DNA of 64,000 nucleotides, taken from the NCBI RefSeq assembly GCF_016863195.1, contig NZ_BOOK01000014.1, positions 62,001 to 126,000 on the forward strand, written 5' to 3'. Position 1 is the first letter of the stretch. Each line of letters opens with the position of its first letter. A model generated the notes under the pieces. That model made no database searches and had not been told where the DNA came from. It saw nothing but the letters and a program-made list of their open reading frames with translations. This stretch comes from Paraplanobispora takensis (GTDB taxonomy: Bacteria > Actinomycetota > Actinomycetes > Streptosporangiales > Streptosporangiaceae). A program made the translations under genes and the position numbers. This document shows, piece by piece, positions 33,265-42,437 of the stretch.

Positions 33265-34886
33265 CAGTTGATCTCCTCCAGGCTCCGTGTGCGCCGGAAG
33301 CCGATGATCGACACGGTCGCCACGATGACGAAGATGAACACCGAGACGGCCGCGGCGAAGCCGTACTGCGCGCCCGCGCCGCCGAAGGCCAGCCGGTAGG
33401 TGTAGGTGATCAGGATGTCCGTCGCCCCGGCGTTCGGGTTGTCCGGCGGGAAGGGCCCTCCGCCGCTGACCAGATAGATCCCCGCGAAGTTGTTGAAGTT
33501 GAAGGCGAAGGAGGAGATCAGCAGGGGGGCCAGGGCGATGAGCAGCAGCGGGAAGGTCACGGTGCGGAAGGCGTACAGCGGCTTGGCGCCGTCGATCGAG
33601 GCCGCCTCGGTCAGGTCGGCGGGGATCGACTGCAGGGCGCCGGTGCACACCAGGAACATGTAGTTGTAGCCCAGCCACAGCTGCACCAGCAGGACGGCGA
33701 CCTGCGCCGCCGGCGGGGTGCCGAACCAGTTGACCTCCAGGCCGGTCATCCGGTTGATCAGGCCGAACTCGGTGTTGAACATGTCCCGCCACACCAGGAG
33801 CATGACCACCGCCGGCATGGCGTACGGCAGGATGATCAGGGATCGGTAGACGCGCTGGCCGCGCATGCCCGGCCGGTTGAGGGTGATGGCCACCAGCAGC
33901 CCGAGCGCGAAGGTGATCAGGACGGTGCCGCCGGCGAACACGAAGTTCCACAGCAGCATCTTCAGGAAGGAGCTGCGGATCTCCTGGTCGGTCACGACGT
34001 CGGTGAAGTTGCGCAGCCCGACGCCGACCTTCCAGCCCTGCGCCAGCCGCTGCCCCTGCTGGTCGGCGAAGGAGCCGTCGGACTCGTCGGCCGTCCAGGT
34101 CCGCCCGGACGCGGCGTCCCTGATGCAGTCGCACCCGGCCTCGTAGGTCTGCTGCGGGGCCCCCTCGAACGCCCGGGACAGGCCCTGGCCGTACAGGGCC
34201 CCGGCCCGGGTGGGGACCTTGAAGGCGGCGATCTCGGCGCTGCGGGCCGCGGCCTGGCCGATGGTCAGGACCGTGTACCCCTGAGCCTGCCGGATCTTGC
34301 CGTCGGGATCGGCCCGCACCGCGCCGGCGGGCAGCTCCCGCAGCCCGCCGGCCGTCCCGGCGAAGGACGCGTCGGTGCCGGGGTCGGTCAGCAGGAAGAC
34401 GAGGTCCCCGCTCACCGGGTCCCCGGTGGTGGCGATGGACAGGACGTAGACGGTGGAGCCCGGCACCTGCCGCACCGAGGCGTCCTGGATCGCGGTGATC
34501 GCCTCCTGCTTGGTGCCCCGGTGGCCGTCGCCGAAGTTCGTGAACGCGGTGGTGACCGTGTAGACGACCGGGACGACCTGGAAGGCGATCAGGAAGAGGG
34601 TGCCCGGGATCAGGTACTTCGCCGGGATCACCCGGGGGGAGAGGTAGATGTAGAACAGCAGCGCCGTCACCGCCACCAGGATCCCCAGGCCGATCCAGTT
34701 GCCCTGGTTCACCAGCGGGAAGGCGGCCCACAGCGCGAGCGCCGCGGCCACGCCGAGCACGGCGATCCTGATGACGAGCCTGCCGGTGGAGACGGTGCCG
34801 TCGCCGCCGCTGAGGCCGAACCGGGGCCGGCGGTGGCCGGGCCCGTGGGAGGCGCGTTCCTCGGAGATCTCAGTTGTGTCGGACAT
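33264..34886 (-). CDS. Carbohydrate ABC permease, MalF type
   Basis: 540 residues, longer than the usual 300 because, like E. coli MalF, it has extra N-terminal spans and a large extracytoplasmic loop between spans (about 115-290). The EAA loop reads EAASIDGAKPLYAFRTVTFP (about 430-450). Ends in RRTRSLEEIN. The 29-bp gap to the binding-protein gene upstream contains a short CCGGG/CCCGG hairpin that could lower expression of downstream genes relative to the binding protein. Confidence 0.92.
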   Translation of the reverse strand: MSDTTEISEERASHGPGHRRPRFGLSGGDGTVSTGRLVIRIAVLGVAAALALWAAFPLVNQGNWIGLGILVAVTALLFYIYLSPRVIPAKYLIPGTLFLIAFQVVPVVYTVTTAFTNFGDGHRGTKQEAITAIQDASVRQVPGSTVYVLSIATTGDPVSGDLVFLLTDPGTDASFAGTAGGLRELPAGAVRADPDGKIRQAQGYTVLTIGQAAARSAEIAAFKVPTRAGALYGQGLSRAFEGAPQQTYEAGCDCIRDAASGRTWTADESDGSFADQQGQRLAQGWKVGVGLRNFTDVVTDQEIRSSFLKMLLWNFVFAGGTVLITFALGLLVAITLNRPGMRGQRVYRSLIILPYAMPAVVMLLVWRDMFNTEFGLINRMTGLEVNWFGTPPAAQVAVLLVQLWLGYNYMFLVCTGALQSIPADLTEAASIDGAKPLYAFRTVTFPLLLIALAPLLISSFAFNFNNFAGIYLVSGGGPFPPDNPNAGATDILITYTYRLAFGGAGAQYGFAAAVSVFIFVIVATVSIIGFRRTRSLEEIN

Positions 34887-34915
34887 GACGCTCTCCTGGG
34901 CCGGGGTGTCCCGGG

Positions 34916-36190
34916 CTACTCGATCGCCGACCGGATCGTCTCGGCCGCCGCCTGCGTGGTGCCGGCGGGGTCGGCGCCGCCGACCACCGCGGCGATGGCC
35001 TTGCCCCAGGGGTCCCAGACCGCGTTCATGGCGGGGATCGCCGGCATGATGTCGCCGCCCTCGCCGGCGGACAGCAGCTTCGGCAGGTCCTGGTCGGTGG
35101 TCTTGGCCTCGTCGAAGGCGGCGATCAGCGCCGGCGGGCGCGGGTCGGCCCTGTAGAAGGCGAGCGCGACGTCGGGCTGGGCGAAGTAGTTGGTCGCGAA
35201 CTCCTGGGCGAGGACCTTGCTGGGGCCCTTGGAGGCGACGAACAGGGCCTGCACGCCGACGAACGGCTTGGCCCGGGTGTCGCCGAAGCCGGGGACGGGG
35301 GAGATGTCGTAGGCGATCCCGGCCTTCTGGATCTCGGAGATGAACCAGGGGCCGCCCACCAGGAAGGCGCTCTTGCCGCCGGTGAACACGCTCGCCACGT
35401 TGTCGGTCCCGATGGAGCGCTTGAGCACCCCCTCGCCCTTCTCGCCGTACTTGGCGAAGTTCTCCATCGCCTCGGCCGCCCCGGGCTCGGCCAGTCCGAG
35501 GTCGCCGGGGTCGTAGTCGCCGTCGTCCGCCTGGCCGAACAGGTAGCCGCCGCCGGCGGTGTACAGCGGGTAGCCGTAGTAGGCGTCGCCGTTCTGGCCC
35601 ACCGGGAAGGCCAGGACCTCCGAGACCTTGCCCTGGCTCTTGAGCCTCTTGCCCGCGGCCACCAGCTCCTCGAAGGACTTAGGCGCCTGCGGGGCGAGGG
35701 CGGTGTTGCGGAAGAGCACCACGTTCTCCAGCGCGAAGGGGATGCCGTAGATCTGGCCGTCGAACGTCACGCCCTTGAGCGCCAGCGAGTTGAAGGCGGC
35801 CTTCTGGTCCTCGGTCATCGTGATCGGGTCGATCGCGCCGTTGCGGACCAGGTTGCCGATCCAGTCGTGCGCGCCCATCACCAGGTCCGGGGCCTTGCCG
35901 CCCTGCGAGGCGGTGACGAAGTCGACCTGCCTGGTCTCTCCCGGCACGGTCTGGATCTTCACAGTGACCCCGGTCTCCTTGGAGAACCTGTCGGCGGCGG
36001 CCTTCAGCGCCGGGGCGCGCTTGTCGTCGGTCCAGATCGTCAGGGTGCCGCCGCCCTCGCCCTGCCGCGCCGCCGCACGGCCGGTTCCGGCGCCGCCCTG
36101 GCCGCAGGCCGCGACCGCCAGCAGGATCCCGGCCAGCAGTATCGCCGGCAGCGTGCCCCCCGGTGTGTCCCGTCGTGTGCGCAGCCGCAT
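34916..36190 (-). CDS. Sugar-binding lipoprotein, MalE type (extracellular solute-binding protein family 1)
   Basis: 424 residues. The signal ends in a lipobox LLAVAACG, placing the lipid-bearing Cys at about residue 29. The mature part has TLTIWTDDKR, the AAADRFSKETGVTVKI segment and GKAPDLVMGAHDWIG, the usual maltose-binding-protein-like pattern, and the C-terminal lobe LLSAGEGGDIMPAIPAMNAVW. First gene of the operon and the most abundant product expected. Transcribed divergently from the LacI repressor gene. Confidence 0.92.
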   Translation of the reverse strand: MRLRTRRDTPGGTLPAILLAGILLAVAACGQGGAGTGRAAARQGEGGGTLTIWTDDKRAPALKAAADRFSKETGVTVKIQTVPGETRQVDFVTASQGGKAPDLVMGAHDWIGNLVRNGAIDPITMTEDQKAAFNSLALKGVTFDGQIYGIPFALENVVLFRNTALAPQAPKSFEELVAAGKRLKSQGKVSEVLAFPVGQNGDAYYGYPLYTAGGGYLFGQADDGDYDPGDLGLAEPGAAEAMENFAKYGEKGEGVLKRSIGTDNVASVFTGGKSAFLVGGPWFISEIQKAGIAYDISPVPGFGDTRAKPFVGVQALFVASKGPSKVLAQEFATNYFAQPDVALAFYRADPRPPALIAAFDEAKTTDQDLPKLLSAGEGGDIMPAIPAMNAVWDPWGKAIAAVVGGADPAGTTQAAAETIRSAIE

Positions 36191-36218
36191 GTCATCGCTC
36201 CTCGGCGCACGGGAGATT

Positions 36219-36240
36219 GGGTTTCATACGCGCTAAACCC
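36219..36240. promoter_or_regulatory. Inverted repeat GGGTTT-N10-AAACCC upstream of the binding-protein gene
   Basis: A perfect 6-bp inverted repeat at 36219-36224 and 36235-36240, about 29 bp upstream of the binding-protein start and within the divergent promoter region. Could be an operator or part of a leader; no consensus known to me. Confidence 0.4.
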
Positions 36241-36286
36241 TGTTAGCCCGAACGTCCTCCGCCCTTCCCCGAGTGTCAATAGACCG

Positions 36287-36294
36287 TTGCGCAA
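36287..36294. promoter_or_regulatory. TTGCGCAA palindrome, LacI-type operator candidate
   Basis: Perfect 8-bp palindrome centred in CCGTTGCGCAATCG, 28 bp before the LacI start and about 97 bp from the binding-protein start. TTGC...GCAA cores are typical of MalR-like LacI operators in actinobacteria. Confidence 0.5.
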
Positions 36295-36322
36295 TCGTTT
36301 CCGGTATGCCGATCATGGTCGG

Positions 36323-37351
36323 ATGACGCAACACCGCGCGACGCTGACGGAGGTGGCCCGGCGGGCGGGTGTCTCCCCGACGACGGCCTCCTTCGTCATG
36401 ACCGGGCGCACCGACATGCGGATCTCCGTGGAGACCCGCGACCGGGTCCTGCGGGTCGCACACGAGCTGAACTACCGGCCCAACCTGATGGCGCGCAGCC
36501 TGCGCAGCAAGGTGACCCAGACGATCGCGCTGATCTCCGACACGATCGCCACCGAGCAGTACGCCGGGCAGATCGTGTACGGCAGCCTGGCCGCCGCCGC
36601 CGAACGCCGGCATCTGCTGTTCATCGGCGAGACGGAGGGCGATCCCGTCCTGGAGGAGCGCCTGATCAACGACCTGCTGGACCGCCAGGTCGACGGGTTC
36701 ATCTACGCCACCATGTACACCCGGCGGGCGCGCGTCCCGCGCAGCCTGCGCGGCCAGCGGCTGGTCCTGCTCAACTGCGCGGCCGCGGGGCGGGAGATCC
36801 CGGCCGTGGTCCCCGACGAGGTGGGGGCCGGCCGTACGGCGGCGCAGGCGTTGATCGACGCCGGGCACCGGGAGGGCATCCACCTGGTCGGCGAGCGGGC
36901 CCCGCACCTGATCGCCGGCAACGAGCGCATCCAGGGCATCGAGGCCGCCCTGGGCGCGGCGGGGACCTCCCTGGCCGGCTCGGTGGACTGCGCCTGGTGG
37001 CCCGAGTCGGCCTACGAGGCCACGGCGGGGTTCCTGGCCGCCGGGCACCTGCCCAAGGCGCTGATCTGCATGAACGACCGGGTCGCCCTCGGCGTCTATC
37101 AGGCGCTGCAGGAGGCGGGACTGGGCATCCCCGAGGACGTCTCGGTCGTCTCCTTCGACGACTCCGACCTCGCCACCTGGTTACGGCCGCAGCTCACCAG
37201 CGTCGCCCTGCCGCACCAGTGGCTCGGCCGGCGGGCCGTGGAGATCCTGCTCGGCGAAGCGGAGCACCGGGGGGTGGAGCGTCTGCCCATGCCGTTGCGT
37301 CACCGCTCATCCGTGGGTTCTCCGAGGGGACGGTCCCGGGGGAATGGTTAA
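36323..37351 (+). CDS. LacI-family repressor of the maltodextrin-type operon
   Basis: 342 residues. The N-terminal LacI headpiece is LTEVARRAGVSPTTASFVMTGR... with the hinge helix LNYRPNLMARSLRS. The periplasmic-binding-like effector domain follows (IALISDTIATEQYAGQIV, DRQVDGFIYATMYTR, ALICMNDRVALGVYQALQEA, VVSFDDSDLA). The ATG follows GGTCGG weakly. Divergent from the MalE-type gene, so it should repress that operon and itself through the sites at 36219-36294. Its stop codon lies within the first arabinose operator (37346-37359). Confidence 0.9.
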   Translation: MTQHRATLTEVARRAGVSPTTASFVMTGRTDMRISVETRDRVLRVAHELNYRPNLMARSLRSKVTQTIALISDTIATEQYAGQIVYGSLAAAAERRHLLFIGETEGDPVLEERLINDLLDRQVDGFIYATMYTRRARVPRSLRGQRLVLLNCAAAGREIPAVVPDEVGAGRTAAQALIDAGHREGIHLVGERAPHLIAGNERIQGIEAALGAAGTSLAGSVDCAWWPESAYEATAGFLAAGHLPKALICMNDRVALGVYQALQEAGLGIPEDVSVVSFDDSDLATWLRPQLTSVALPHQWLGRRAVEILLGEAEHRGVERLPMPLRHRSSVGSPRGRSRGNG

Positions 37352-37359
37352 CGTTAACA
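37346..37359. promoter_or_regulatory. Arabinose regulon operator O1 (GGTTAACGTTAACA)
   Basis: Contains a perfect 12-bp palindrome GTTAACGTTAAC (37347-37358) lying across the stop codon of the upstream LacI gene, 153 bp before the arabinose repressor start. Same consensus as O2-O4 (TGTTARCGYTMACA). With O2, 123 bp away, it could support a DNA loop. Confidence 0.65.
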
Positions 37360-37468
37360 ATGCTGACCGCGACAACGGTAGGAACCCGGAGGCTCCTCGT
37401 CAAGAGGGGTTAACGGGGCGTTTCCATGTGACCAGACCGTAACCGGCGAACTTCTTGACGACACCCGT

Positions 37469-37482
37469 TGTTAACGTTCACA
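37469..37482. promoter_or_regulatory. Arabinose regulon operator O2 (TGTTAACGTTCACA)
   Basis: 14-bp imperfect palindrome 29 bp upstream of the repressor start at 37512. Together with the other three sites it defines a LacI-family binding motif. Suggests autoregulation of the repressor. Confidence 0.7.
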
Positions 37483-37511
37483 GTCACTCCAAGCCAGGAA
37501 AGGAAGTGACC

Positions 37512-38534
37512 GTGAGTTCGAGACAGGAGCGCCGCTCCCCGGTGATGGCCGATGTGGCCAGGGTGGCCGGTGTGTCCCACCAGACCGTCTCGCGCGTGCT
37601 CAACGATCACCCCAACGTGCGCACCGAGACCCGTACCCGGGTCCTGGCCGCGATCGACCAGCTCGGCTACCGCCGCAACCTCGTCGCCCGCGCACTCGTC
37701 ACCCGCCACTCGCGCACCCTCGGCGTGGTCAGCTTCGACACCACCCTGTACGGCCCGGCCAGCACGGTCTACGGGATCGAGCAGGCGGCCAGGGCGGCCG
37801 GCTACTTCGTCAGCATCGTCAGCCTGCGCACCATCGACAGGGCCGGCGTGCGCGAGGCCCTGGACTATCTCGCCGAGCAGGGCGTCGACGGCATCGTCGT
37901 GGTCGCGCCGCAGCGCTCGGCGGCCAGCGCGCTGGCCGACCTGCCGCCCGGCGTCCCGGCCGTCGCCGTCGAGGGCGACCACGGCGGGGACGTCAGCGTG
38001 GTCAGCGTCGACCAGGTCGAGGGCGCCCGCCTGGCGACCGAGCATCTGCTCGGCCTGGGTCACGAGACGGTCTGGCACGTGCGCGGGCCGCTGGACTGGC
38101 TGGAGGCCGAGGGGCGGATCGCGGGCTGGCGGGCCGCCCTGGAGGCGGCCGGCCGGCCGGTCCCCGAGCCGCTGCCCGGCGACTGGAGCCCGCGCTCGGG
38201 CTACGAGGCCGGGCGGTTGCTGGCCCGGATACCGGAGATCACCGCCGTGTTCGTGGCCAACGACCAGATGGCGCTCGGGGCGCTGCGGGCGTTCGCCGAG
38301 GCGGGCGTCGACGTGCCCGGACGCATCAGCGTCGTCGGGTTCGACGACGTCCCCGAGTCGGAGTTCTTCTCTCCGCCGCTCACCACGGTCCGCCAGGACT
38401 TCGGGGCGGTGGGCAGGCACAGCATCGCGATGTTGCTCAAGCAGATCGAGGAGGGTCAGGCGCAGTCCCGCGAACGATTCGTCGTCTCGCCGGAGTTCAA
38501 GGTCAGGGCCAGCACCTCGCCGGCCCGGCGATAG
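37512..38534 (+). CDS. LacI-family repressor of the arabinose cluster
   Basis: 340 residues. Headpiece MADVARVAGVSHQTVSRVLN, hinge LGYRRNLVARALVTRHS, then the effector domain (LGVVSFDTTLYGPASTVYGI, DGIVVVAPQRS, FVANDQMALGALRAFAEAG, VVGFDDVPESEFF). GTG 37512 follows AGGAAAGGAAGTGACC; an upstream ATG at 37455 would place the operator O2 inside the gene and is rejected. Followed in the same direction by the arabinose importer and araBDA. It very probably binds the four TGTTARCGYTMACA sites. Confidence 0.88.
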   Translation: MSSRQERRSPVMADVARVAGVSHQTVSRVLNDHPNVRTETRTRVLAAIDQLGYRRNLVARALVTRHSRTLGVVSFDTTLYGPASTVYGIEQAARAAGYFVSIVSLRTIDRAGVREALDYLAEQGVDGIVVVAPQRSAASALADLPPGVPAVAVEGDHGGDVSVVSVDQVEGARLATEHLLGLGHETVWHVRGPLDWLEAEGRIAGWRAALEAAGRPVPEPLPGDWSPRSGYEAGRLLARIPEITAVFVANDQMALGALRAFAEAGVDVPGRISVVGFDDVPESEFFSPPLTTVRQDFGAVGRHSIAMLLKQIEEGQAQSRERFVVSPEFKVRASTSPARR

Positions 38535-38574
38535 CCGTAAAGGAAGAGACAGGGCGCCACGGTCCCGCCGTGGA

Positions 38575-38588
38575 TGTTAGCGCTCACA
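38575..38588. promoter_or_regulatory. Arabinose regulon operator O3 (TGTTAGCGCTCACA)
   Basis: 14-bp near palindrome 21 bp upstream of the binding-protein start. It is the exact reverse complement of O4 at the araB start. Located where it would block transcription of the importer operon. Confidence 0.75.
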
Positions 38589-38609
38589 TAAAGGAAGGAA
38601 CCCCCCACC

Positions 38610-39605
38610 GTGTTGAAGAAGATGTCCGTACTGCTGCTGACCGGAGCCGTCGCCATGACGATGGCCGGCTGCGGCGGCGGTGGCAACGACAGCGCCACCG
38701 CCGGGTCGGGCGGCGGCAGCGGTGACGGCAGCATCACCATGGGCTTCTCCCAGGTCGGCGCGGAGAGCGGCTGGCGTACCGCCAACACCAAGTCCGTGCA
38801 GGAGTCGGCCAAGACGGCCGGGATCGAGCTGAAGTTCTCCGACGCGCAGCAGAAGCAGGAGAACCAGATCAAGGCGATCCGCTCCTACATCCAGCAGAAG
38901 GTCGACGTCATCGCCTTCTCGCCGGTCGTGGAGTCCGGCTGGGACACCGTGCTGAAGGAGGCCCAGAACGCCAAGATCCCGGTGATCCTCACCGACCGCG
39001 CCGTGGACTCCAAGGACACCACCCTCTACAAGACCTTCCTCGGCTCGGACTTCGTGGAGGAGGGCAAGAAGGCCGGCCAGTGGCTGGTGGAGGAGTACAA
39101 GGACTCCACCGAGCCGGTGAACATCGTCGAGCTGCAGGGCACCACCGGCTCGGCCCCGGCCAACGACCGCAAGGCGGGCTTCGCCGAGGTCATCGGGGCG
39201 GACGCCAAGTTCAAGATCGTCGCCTCGCAGACCGGTGACTTCACCCGGGCCAAGGGCAAGGAGGTCATGGAGGCCTTCCTGAAGTCCAACCCGGACATCG
39301 ACGTGCTGTACGCGCACAACGACGACATGGGCCTGGGCGCGATCGAGGCGATCGAGGGCGCGGGCAAGGTCCCGGGCAAGGACATCAAGATCATCACGGT
39401 CGACGCGGTCAAGGACGGCATGCAGGCGCTGGCCGACGGGAAGATCAACTTCATCGTCGAGTGCAGCCCGCTGCTCGGCCCGCAACTGATGGACCTCGCC
39501 AAGAAGGTCGTCGCGGGAGAGCAGGTGCCCGCCCGCGTGGTGACCGAGGAGACCACCTTCACCCAGGAGCAGGCGAAGGAAGCCCTGCCCACCCGCCAGT
39601 ACTGA
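38610..39605 (+). CDS. Sugar-binding lipoprotein of arabinose importer (YtfQ family)
   Basis: 331 residues. Signal VLKKMSVLLLTGAVAMTMAG with lipobox Cys at residue 21, Gly/Ser linker, then the two-lobe pentose-binding fold (ITMGFSQVGAESGWRTANT, YIQQKVDVIAFSPV, VLYAHNDDMGLGAIEAIE). The GTG start follows AAGGAAGGAACC. YtfQ-type proteins bind L-arabinofuranose, L-arabinose or galactofuranose; the araBDA genes downstream favour arabinose. A 14-bp hairpin follows the stop, which should keep its mRNA more abundant than that of the permease genes. Confidence 0.9.
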   Translation: MLKKMSVLLLTGAVAMTMAGCGGGGNDSATAGSGGGSGDGSITMGFSQVGAESGWRTANTKSVQESAKTAGIELKFSDAQQKQENQIKAIRSYIQQKVDVIAFSPVVESGWDTVLKEAQNAKIPVILTDRAVDSKDTTLYKTFLGSDFVEEGKKAGQWLVEEYKDSTEPVNIVELQGTTGSAPANDRKAGFAEVIGADAKFKIVASQTGDFTRAKGKEVMEAFLKSNPDIDVLYAHNDDMGLGAIEAIEGAGKVPGKDIKIITVDAVKDGMQALADGKINFIVECSPLLGPQLMDLAKKVVAGEQVPARVVTEETTFTQEQAKEALPTRQY

Positions 39606-39613
39606 TGACCCGA

Positions 39614-39648
39614 CGGGTCGCTCCGAACTCGCACTTCGGAGCGGCCCG
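39614..39648 (+). terminator. Attenuating hairpin between binding protein and ATPase genes
   Basis: CGGGTCGCTCCGAA (39614-39627), loop CTCGCAC, TTCGGAGCGGCCCG (39635-39648): a 14-bp stem with a single G-U pair, followed by TTCCCCCC rather than a U-tract. It lies between two genes of one operon, so partial termination or 3' end protection of the binding-protein mRNA is likely, not a full stop. Confidence 0.7.
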
Positions 39649-39672
39649 TTCCCCCCGAGGAAGGGACGCCGC

Positions 39673-41196
39673 ATGGCCACACCCGTCCCGATCCTGCGGA
39701 TGAGCGGGATCTGCAAAGAGTTCCCCGGCGTCAGGGCGCTGAGCGACGTCGACTTCCGGCTCATGCCGGGAGAGGTGCACGCCCTGATGGGGGAGAACGG
39801 CGCCGGCAAGTCGACCCTGATCAAGGTCCTCACCGGGGTCTACGACATCGACGCCGGCGAGATCACTCTGGACGGCGCGAAGGTCGCCTTCGCCAACCCC
39901 CTGCAGGCGCAGCAGGCCGGCATCAGCACGGTCTACCAGGAGGTCAACCTCTGCGCGAACCTCTCGGTGGCGGAGAACATCTTCATCGGCCGCGAGCCGC
40001 GCCGCCTGGGCCGGATCCGCTGGCGGGAGATGCGGCGGCGGGCCACGGCTCTGCTGGACAGGCTCGACCTCGCCATCGACGTGACGGCGCCCCTGTCGGC
40101 CTACTCCCTGGCCGTGCAGCAGATGGTCGCCATCGCCCGCGCCGTCGACATCTCCGCCCGGGTCCTGGTCCTGGACGAGCCGACCTCCAGTCTCGACGCC
40201 GGCGAGGTCGAGCAGCTGTTCCGGGTGATGCGCCGGCTCAAGGACGAGGGCATCGCGATCCTGTTCGTCTCGCACTTCCTCGACCAGATCTACGAGATCG
40301 CCGACCGCATGACGATCCTGCGCAACGGCAGGCTGGTGGGGGAGTACCTCACCAGCGAGCTCGGCCAGGTCGAGCTCGTCGGCAAGATGATCGGCAAGGA
40401 GCTCGAGGACCTGACCGAGCTCGACGAGAAGCCCAAGGAGCTGGAGGCCGTCGAGCGCTCGCAGCCCTTCGTGGAGGCGCGCTCGCTGGGCCGCTCCGGT
40501 TCCGTCGAGCCGTTCACGCTCACCATCCACGAGGGTGAGGTGGTCGGCCTGGCCGGGCTGCTCGGCTCGGGCCGCACCGAGGTGGCGCGCCTGCTGTTCG
40601 GGGCCGACCACGCCACCACGGGGGAGGTGGCCGTCGGCGGCACGCCGGTGGCGCTGCGCACCCCCCGGGCCGCCACGGCCCGCGGGATCGCCTTCTGCTC
40701 GGAGAACCGGCGCGCCGAGGGACTGATCCCCGACCTCACCGTCCGCGAGAACATCGTCCTGGCCCTGCAGGCCGCCCGCGGGTGGTCGCGGCCGATCCCG
40801 CGCCGCCGGCAGGACGAGCTGGTCGACAAGTACATCCAGGCGCTGAGGATCAGCCCGGCCAACCCCGACCAGCTCGTGAAGAACCTCAGCGGCGGCAACC
40901 AGCAGAAGGTGCTGCTGGCCCGCTGGCTCATCGTCGAGCCGCGGCTGCTCATCCTCGACGAGCCCACCCGGGGCATCGACGTCGGGGCCAAGGCCGAGAT
41001 CCAGCGCCTGGTCGCCTCCCTGGCCGACGGCGGCATGGCGGTGCTGTTCATCTCCGCCGAGCTGGAGGAGGTCCTGCGCCTCAGCCACAAGGTCGGCGTC
41101 CTGCGCGACCGCCGGCTGGTGGCCGAGCTGCCCAACGACGACGACCTGACCACCGGAGTCCTGATGGAGACCATCGCGAGCGGAGGCCGTACATGA
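39673..41196 (+). CDS. Arabinose-type ABC importer ATPase (two NBDs, YtfR/RbsA family)
   Basis: 507 residues, two nucleotide-binding domains. NBD1: GENGAGKST Walker A (about 40), ISTVYQEVNL Q-loop, LVLDEPTSSLD Walker B, with an altered signature (YSLAVQQM). NBD2 (from about 250): GLLGSGRTE replaces Walker A, LSGGNQQKVLLARWL signature and LILDEPTRGID Walker B. In this family only one of the two sites is usually active, which fits. The stop overlaps the permease start (ATGA). Confidence 0.93.
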   Translation: MATPVPILRMSGICKEFPGVRALSDVDFRLMPGEVHALMGENGAGKSTLIKVLTGVYDIDAGEITLDGAKVAFANPLQAQQAGISTVYQEVNLCANLSVAENIFIGREPRRLGRIRWREMRRRATALLDRLDLAIDVTAPLSAYSLAVQQMVAIARAVDISARVLVLDEPTSSLDAGEVEQLFRVMRRLKDEGIAILFVSHFLDQIYEIADRMTILRNGRLVGEYLTSELGQVELVGKMIGKELEDLTELDEKPKELEAVERSQPFVEARSLGRSGSVEPFTLTIHEGEVVGLAGLLGSGRTEVARLLFGADHATTGEVAVGGTPVALRTPRAATARGIAFCSENRRAEGLIPDLTVRENIVLALQAARGWSRPIPRRRQDELVDKYIQALRISPANPDQLVKNLSGGNQQKVLLARWLIVEPRLLILDEPTRGIDVGAKAEIQRLVASLADGGMAVLFISAELEEVLRLSHKVGVLRDRRLVAELPNDDDLTTGVLMETIASGGRT

Positions 41197-42437
41197 CCGC
41201 TCCCACCGGACGTCCGCCCATGAGCGGCGCGGACCCCGCCGAGCCCGCGGAGCCCGGGACGGGGGCCGACCCGTCCGTGACCGTGGCCCGGTCCGGCCCG
41301 TCCGAGGCGGCTCCCGAAACCGCTGCGACAGCTTCGACCGGCACGAGCGCCCCGGCTGCGGCGGCCCGTCCGGGCCGCAGGGCGGGCCTGGCCGCGGTGA
41401 CCGGGCACCGGCTGTTGTGGCCCGGCGTCGTCCTGGCCCTGCTGCTGCTGGCCAACGTGCTGTTCACGCCCGGCTTCCTGTCGATCGAGATGAAGGACGG
41501 CCACCTCTACGGCAGCCTCGTCGACATCGCCAGGTTCGGCGCGCCGCTGATCCTGGTCGCGGTCGGCATGACCCTCGTCATCGCCACCGGCGGCATCGAC
41601 CTGTCGGTCGGCTCGGTGGTGGCGATCTCCGGGGCGCTGTCCTGCCTGTGGATCAGCGGCCTGGACGACCAGCAGGACGTGGGCGGCGTGCTCGTCGCCG
41701 TCGGCCTGGCGCTGGGCCTGTCGCTGGTGCTGGGCCTGTGGAACGGCTTCCTGGTGGCCGGCTTCGGGATCCAGCCGATCATCGCCACCCTGATCCTCAT
41801 GGTGGCCGGCCGCGGCCTCGCCCAGCTGATCACCGACGGCCAGATCATCACGATCAACAGCAGCCCCTACAAGCTCATCGGCGGCGGCTACTGGCTCACC
41901 CTGCCCTTCGGCATCATCGTCGTGGCGGCCGTCCTGGCGATCACCGCGTTCCTCACCCGCCGCCTGGCCCTGGGCCTGCTCATCGAGTCCGTCGGCGGCA
42001 ACGCGACCGCCAGCCGGCTGGCGGGCATCCGGTCCCGCGGTCTGATCATCACGGTCTACGCGTTCTGCGCGCTGTGCGCCGGCATCGCCGGTCTGATGAT
42101 CAGCTCGAACGTCTCCAGCGCCGACGGCAACAACGCGGGCCTGTGGATCGAGCTCGACGCCATCCTCGCCGTGGTGATCGGCGGCACCTCCCTCGTCGGC
42201 GGCCGCTTCTCCCTGGGCGGCACCGTGCTCGGCGCGCTCATCATCCAGACGCTGACCACCACGATCTACTCCGTCGGCATCCCGCCGGAGACCACGCTGC
42301 TGTTCAAGGCGCTCGTGGTGACCGTCGTGTGCCTCCTGCAGTCCCCGGCCTTCCGAGAGAAGGTCTTCCACCGCCGCGGCCGGCGCCCGGGCGCGTCGCC
42401 GGCGAGCGCCGATCCGAAGGTGAAGGTGCCGGCATGA
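41193..42437 (+). CDS. Arabinose-type ABC permease 1 (YtfT/RbsC family)
   Basis: 414 residues. A Pro/Ala/Ser-rich cytoplasmic extension of about 65 residues precedes about nine membrane spans. Family motifs are VGMTLVIATGGIDLSVGSVVAI (the GGIDLSVG loop) and AVVIGGTSLVGGRFSLGGTVLG. It pairs with the second permease as a heterodimer, as in YtfT-YjfF. Overlaps both neighbours by four bases. Confidence 0.92.
   Translation: MTAPTGRPPMSGADPAEPAEPGTGADPSVTVARSGPSEAAPETAATASTGTSAPAAAARPGRRAGLAAVTGHRLLWPGVVLALLLLANVLFTPGFLSIEMKDGHLYGSLVDIARFGAPLILVAVGMTLVIATGGIDLSVGSVVAISGALSCLWISGLDDQQDVGGVLVAVGLALGLSLVLGLWNGFLVAGFGIQPIIATLILMVAGRGLAQLITDGQIITINSSPYKLIGGGYWLTLPFGIIVVAAVLAITAFLTRRLALGLLIESVGGNATASRLAGIRSRGLIITVYAFCALCAGIAGLMISSNVSSADGNNAGLWIELDAILAVVIGGTSLVGGRFSLGGTVLGALIIQTLTTTIYSVGIPPETTLLFKALVVTVVCLLQSPAFREKVFHRRGRRPGASPASADPKVKVPA

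Noticed and set aside
37455-37511. Upstream ATG of the arabinose repressor at 37455
   Set aside because: It would put operator O2 inside the coding sequence and lacks a ribosome site; GTG 37512 has AAAGGAAG upstream.
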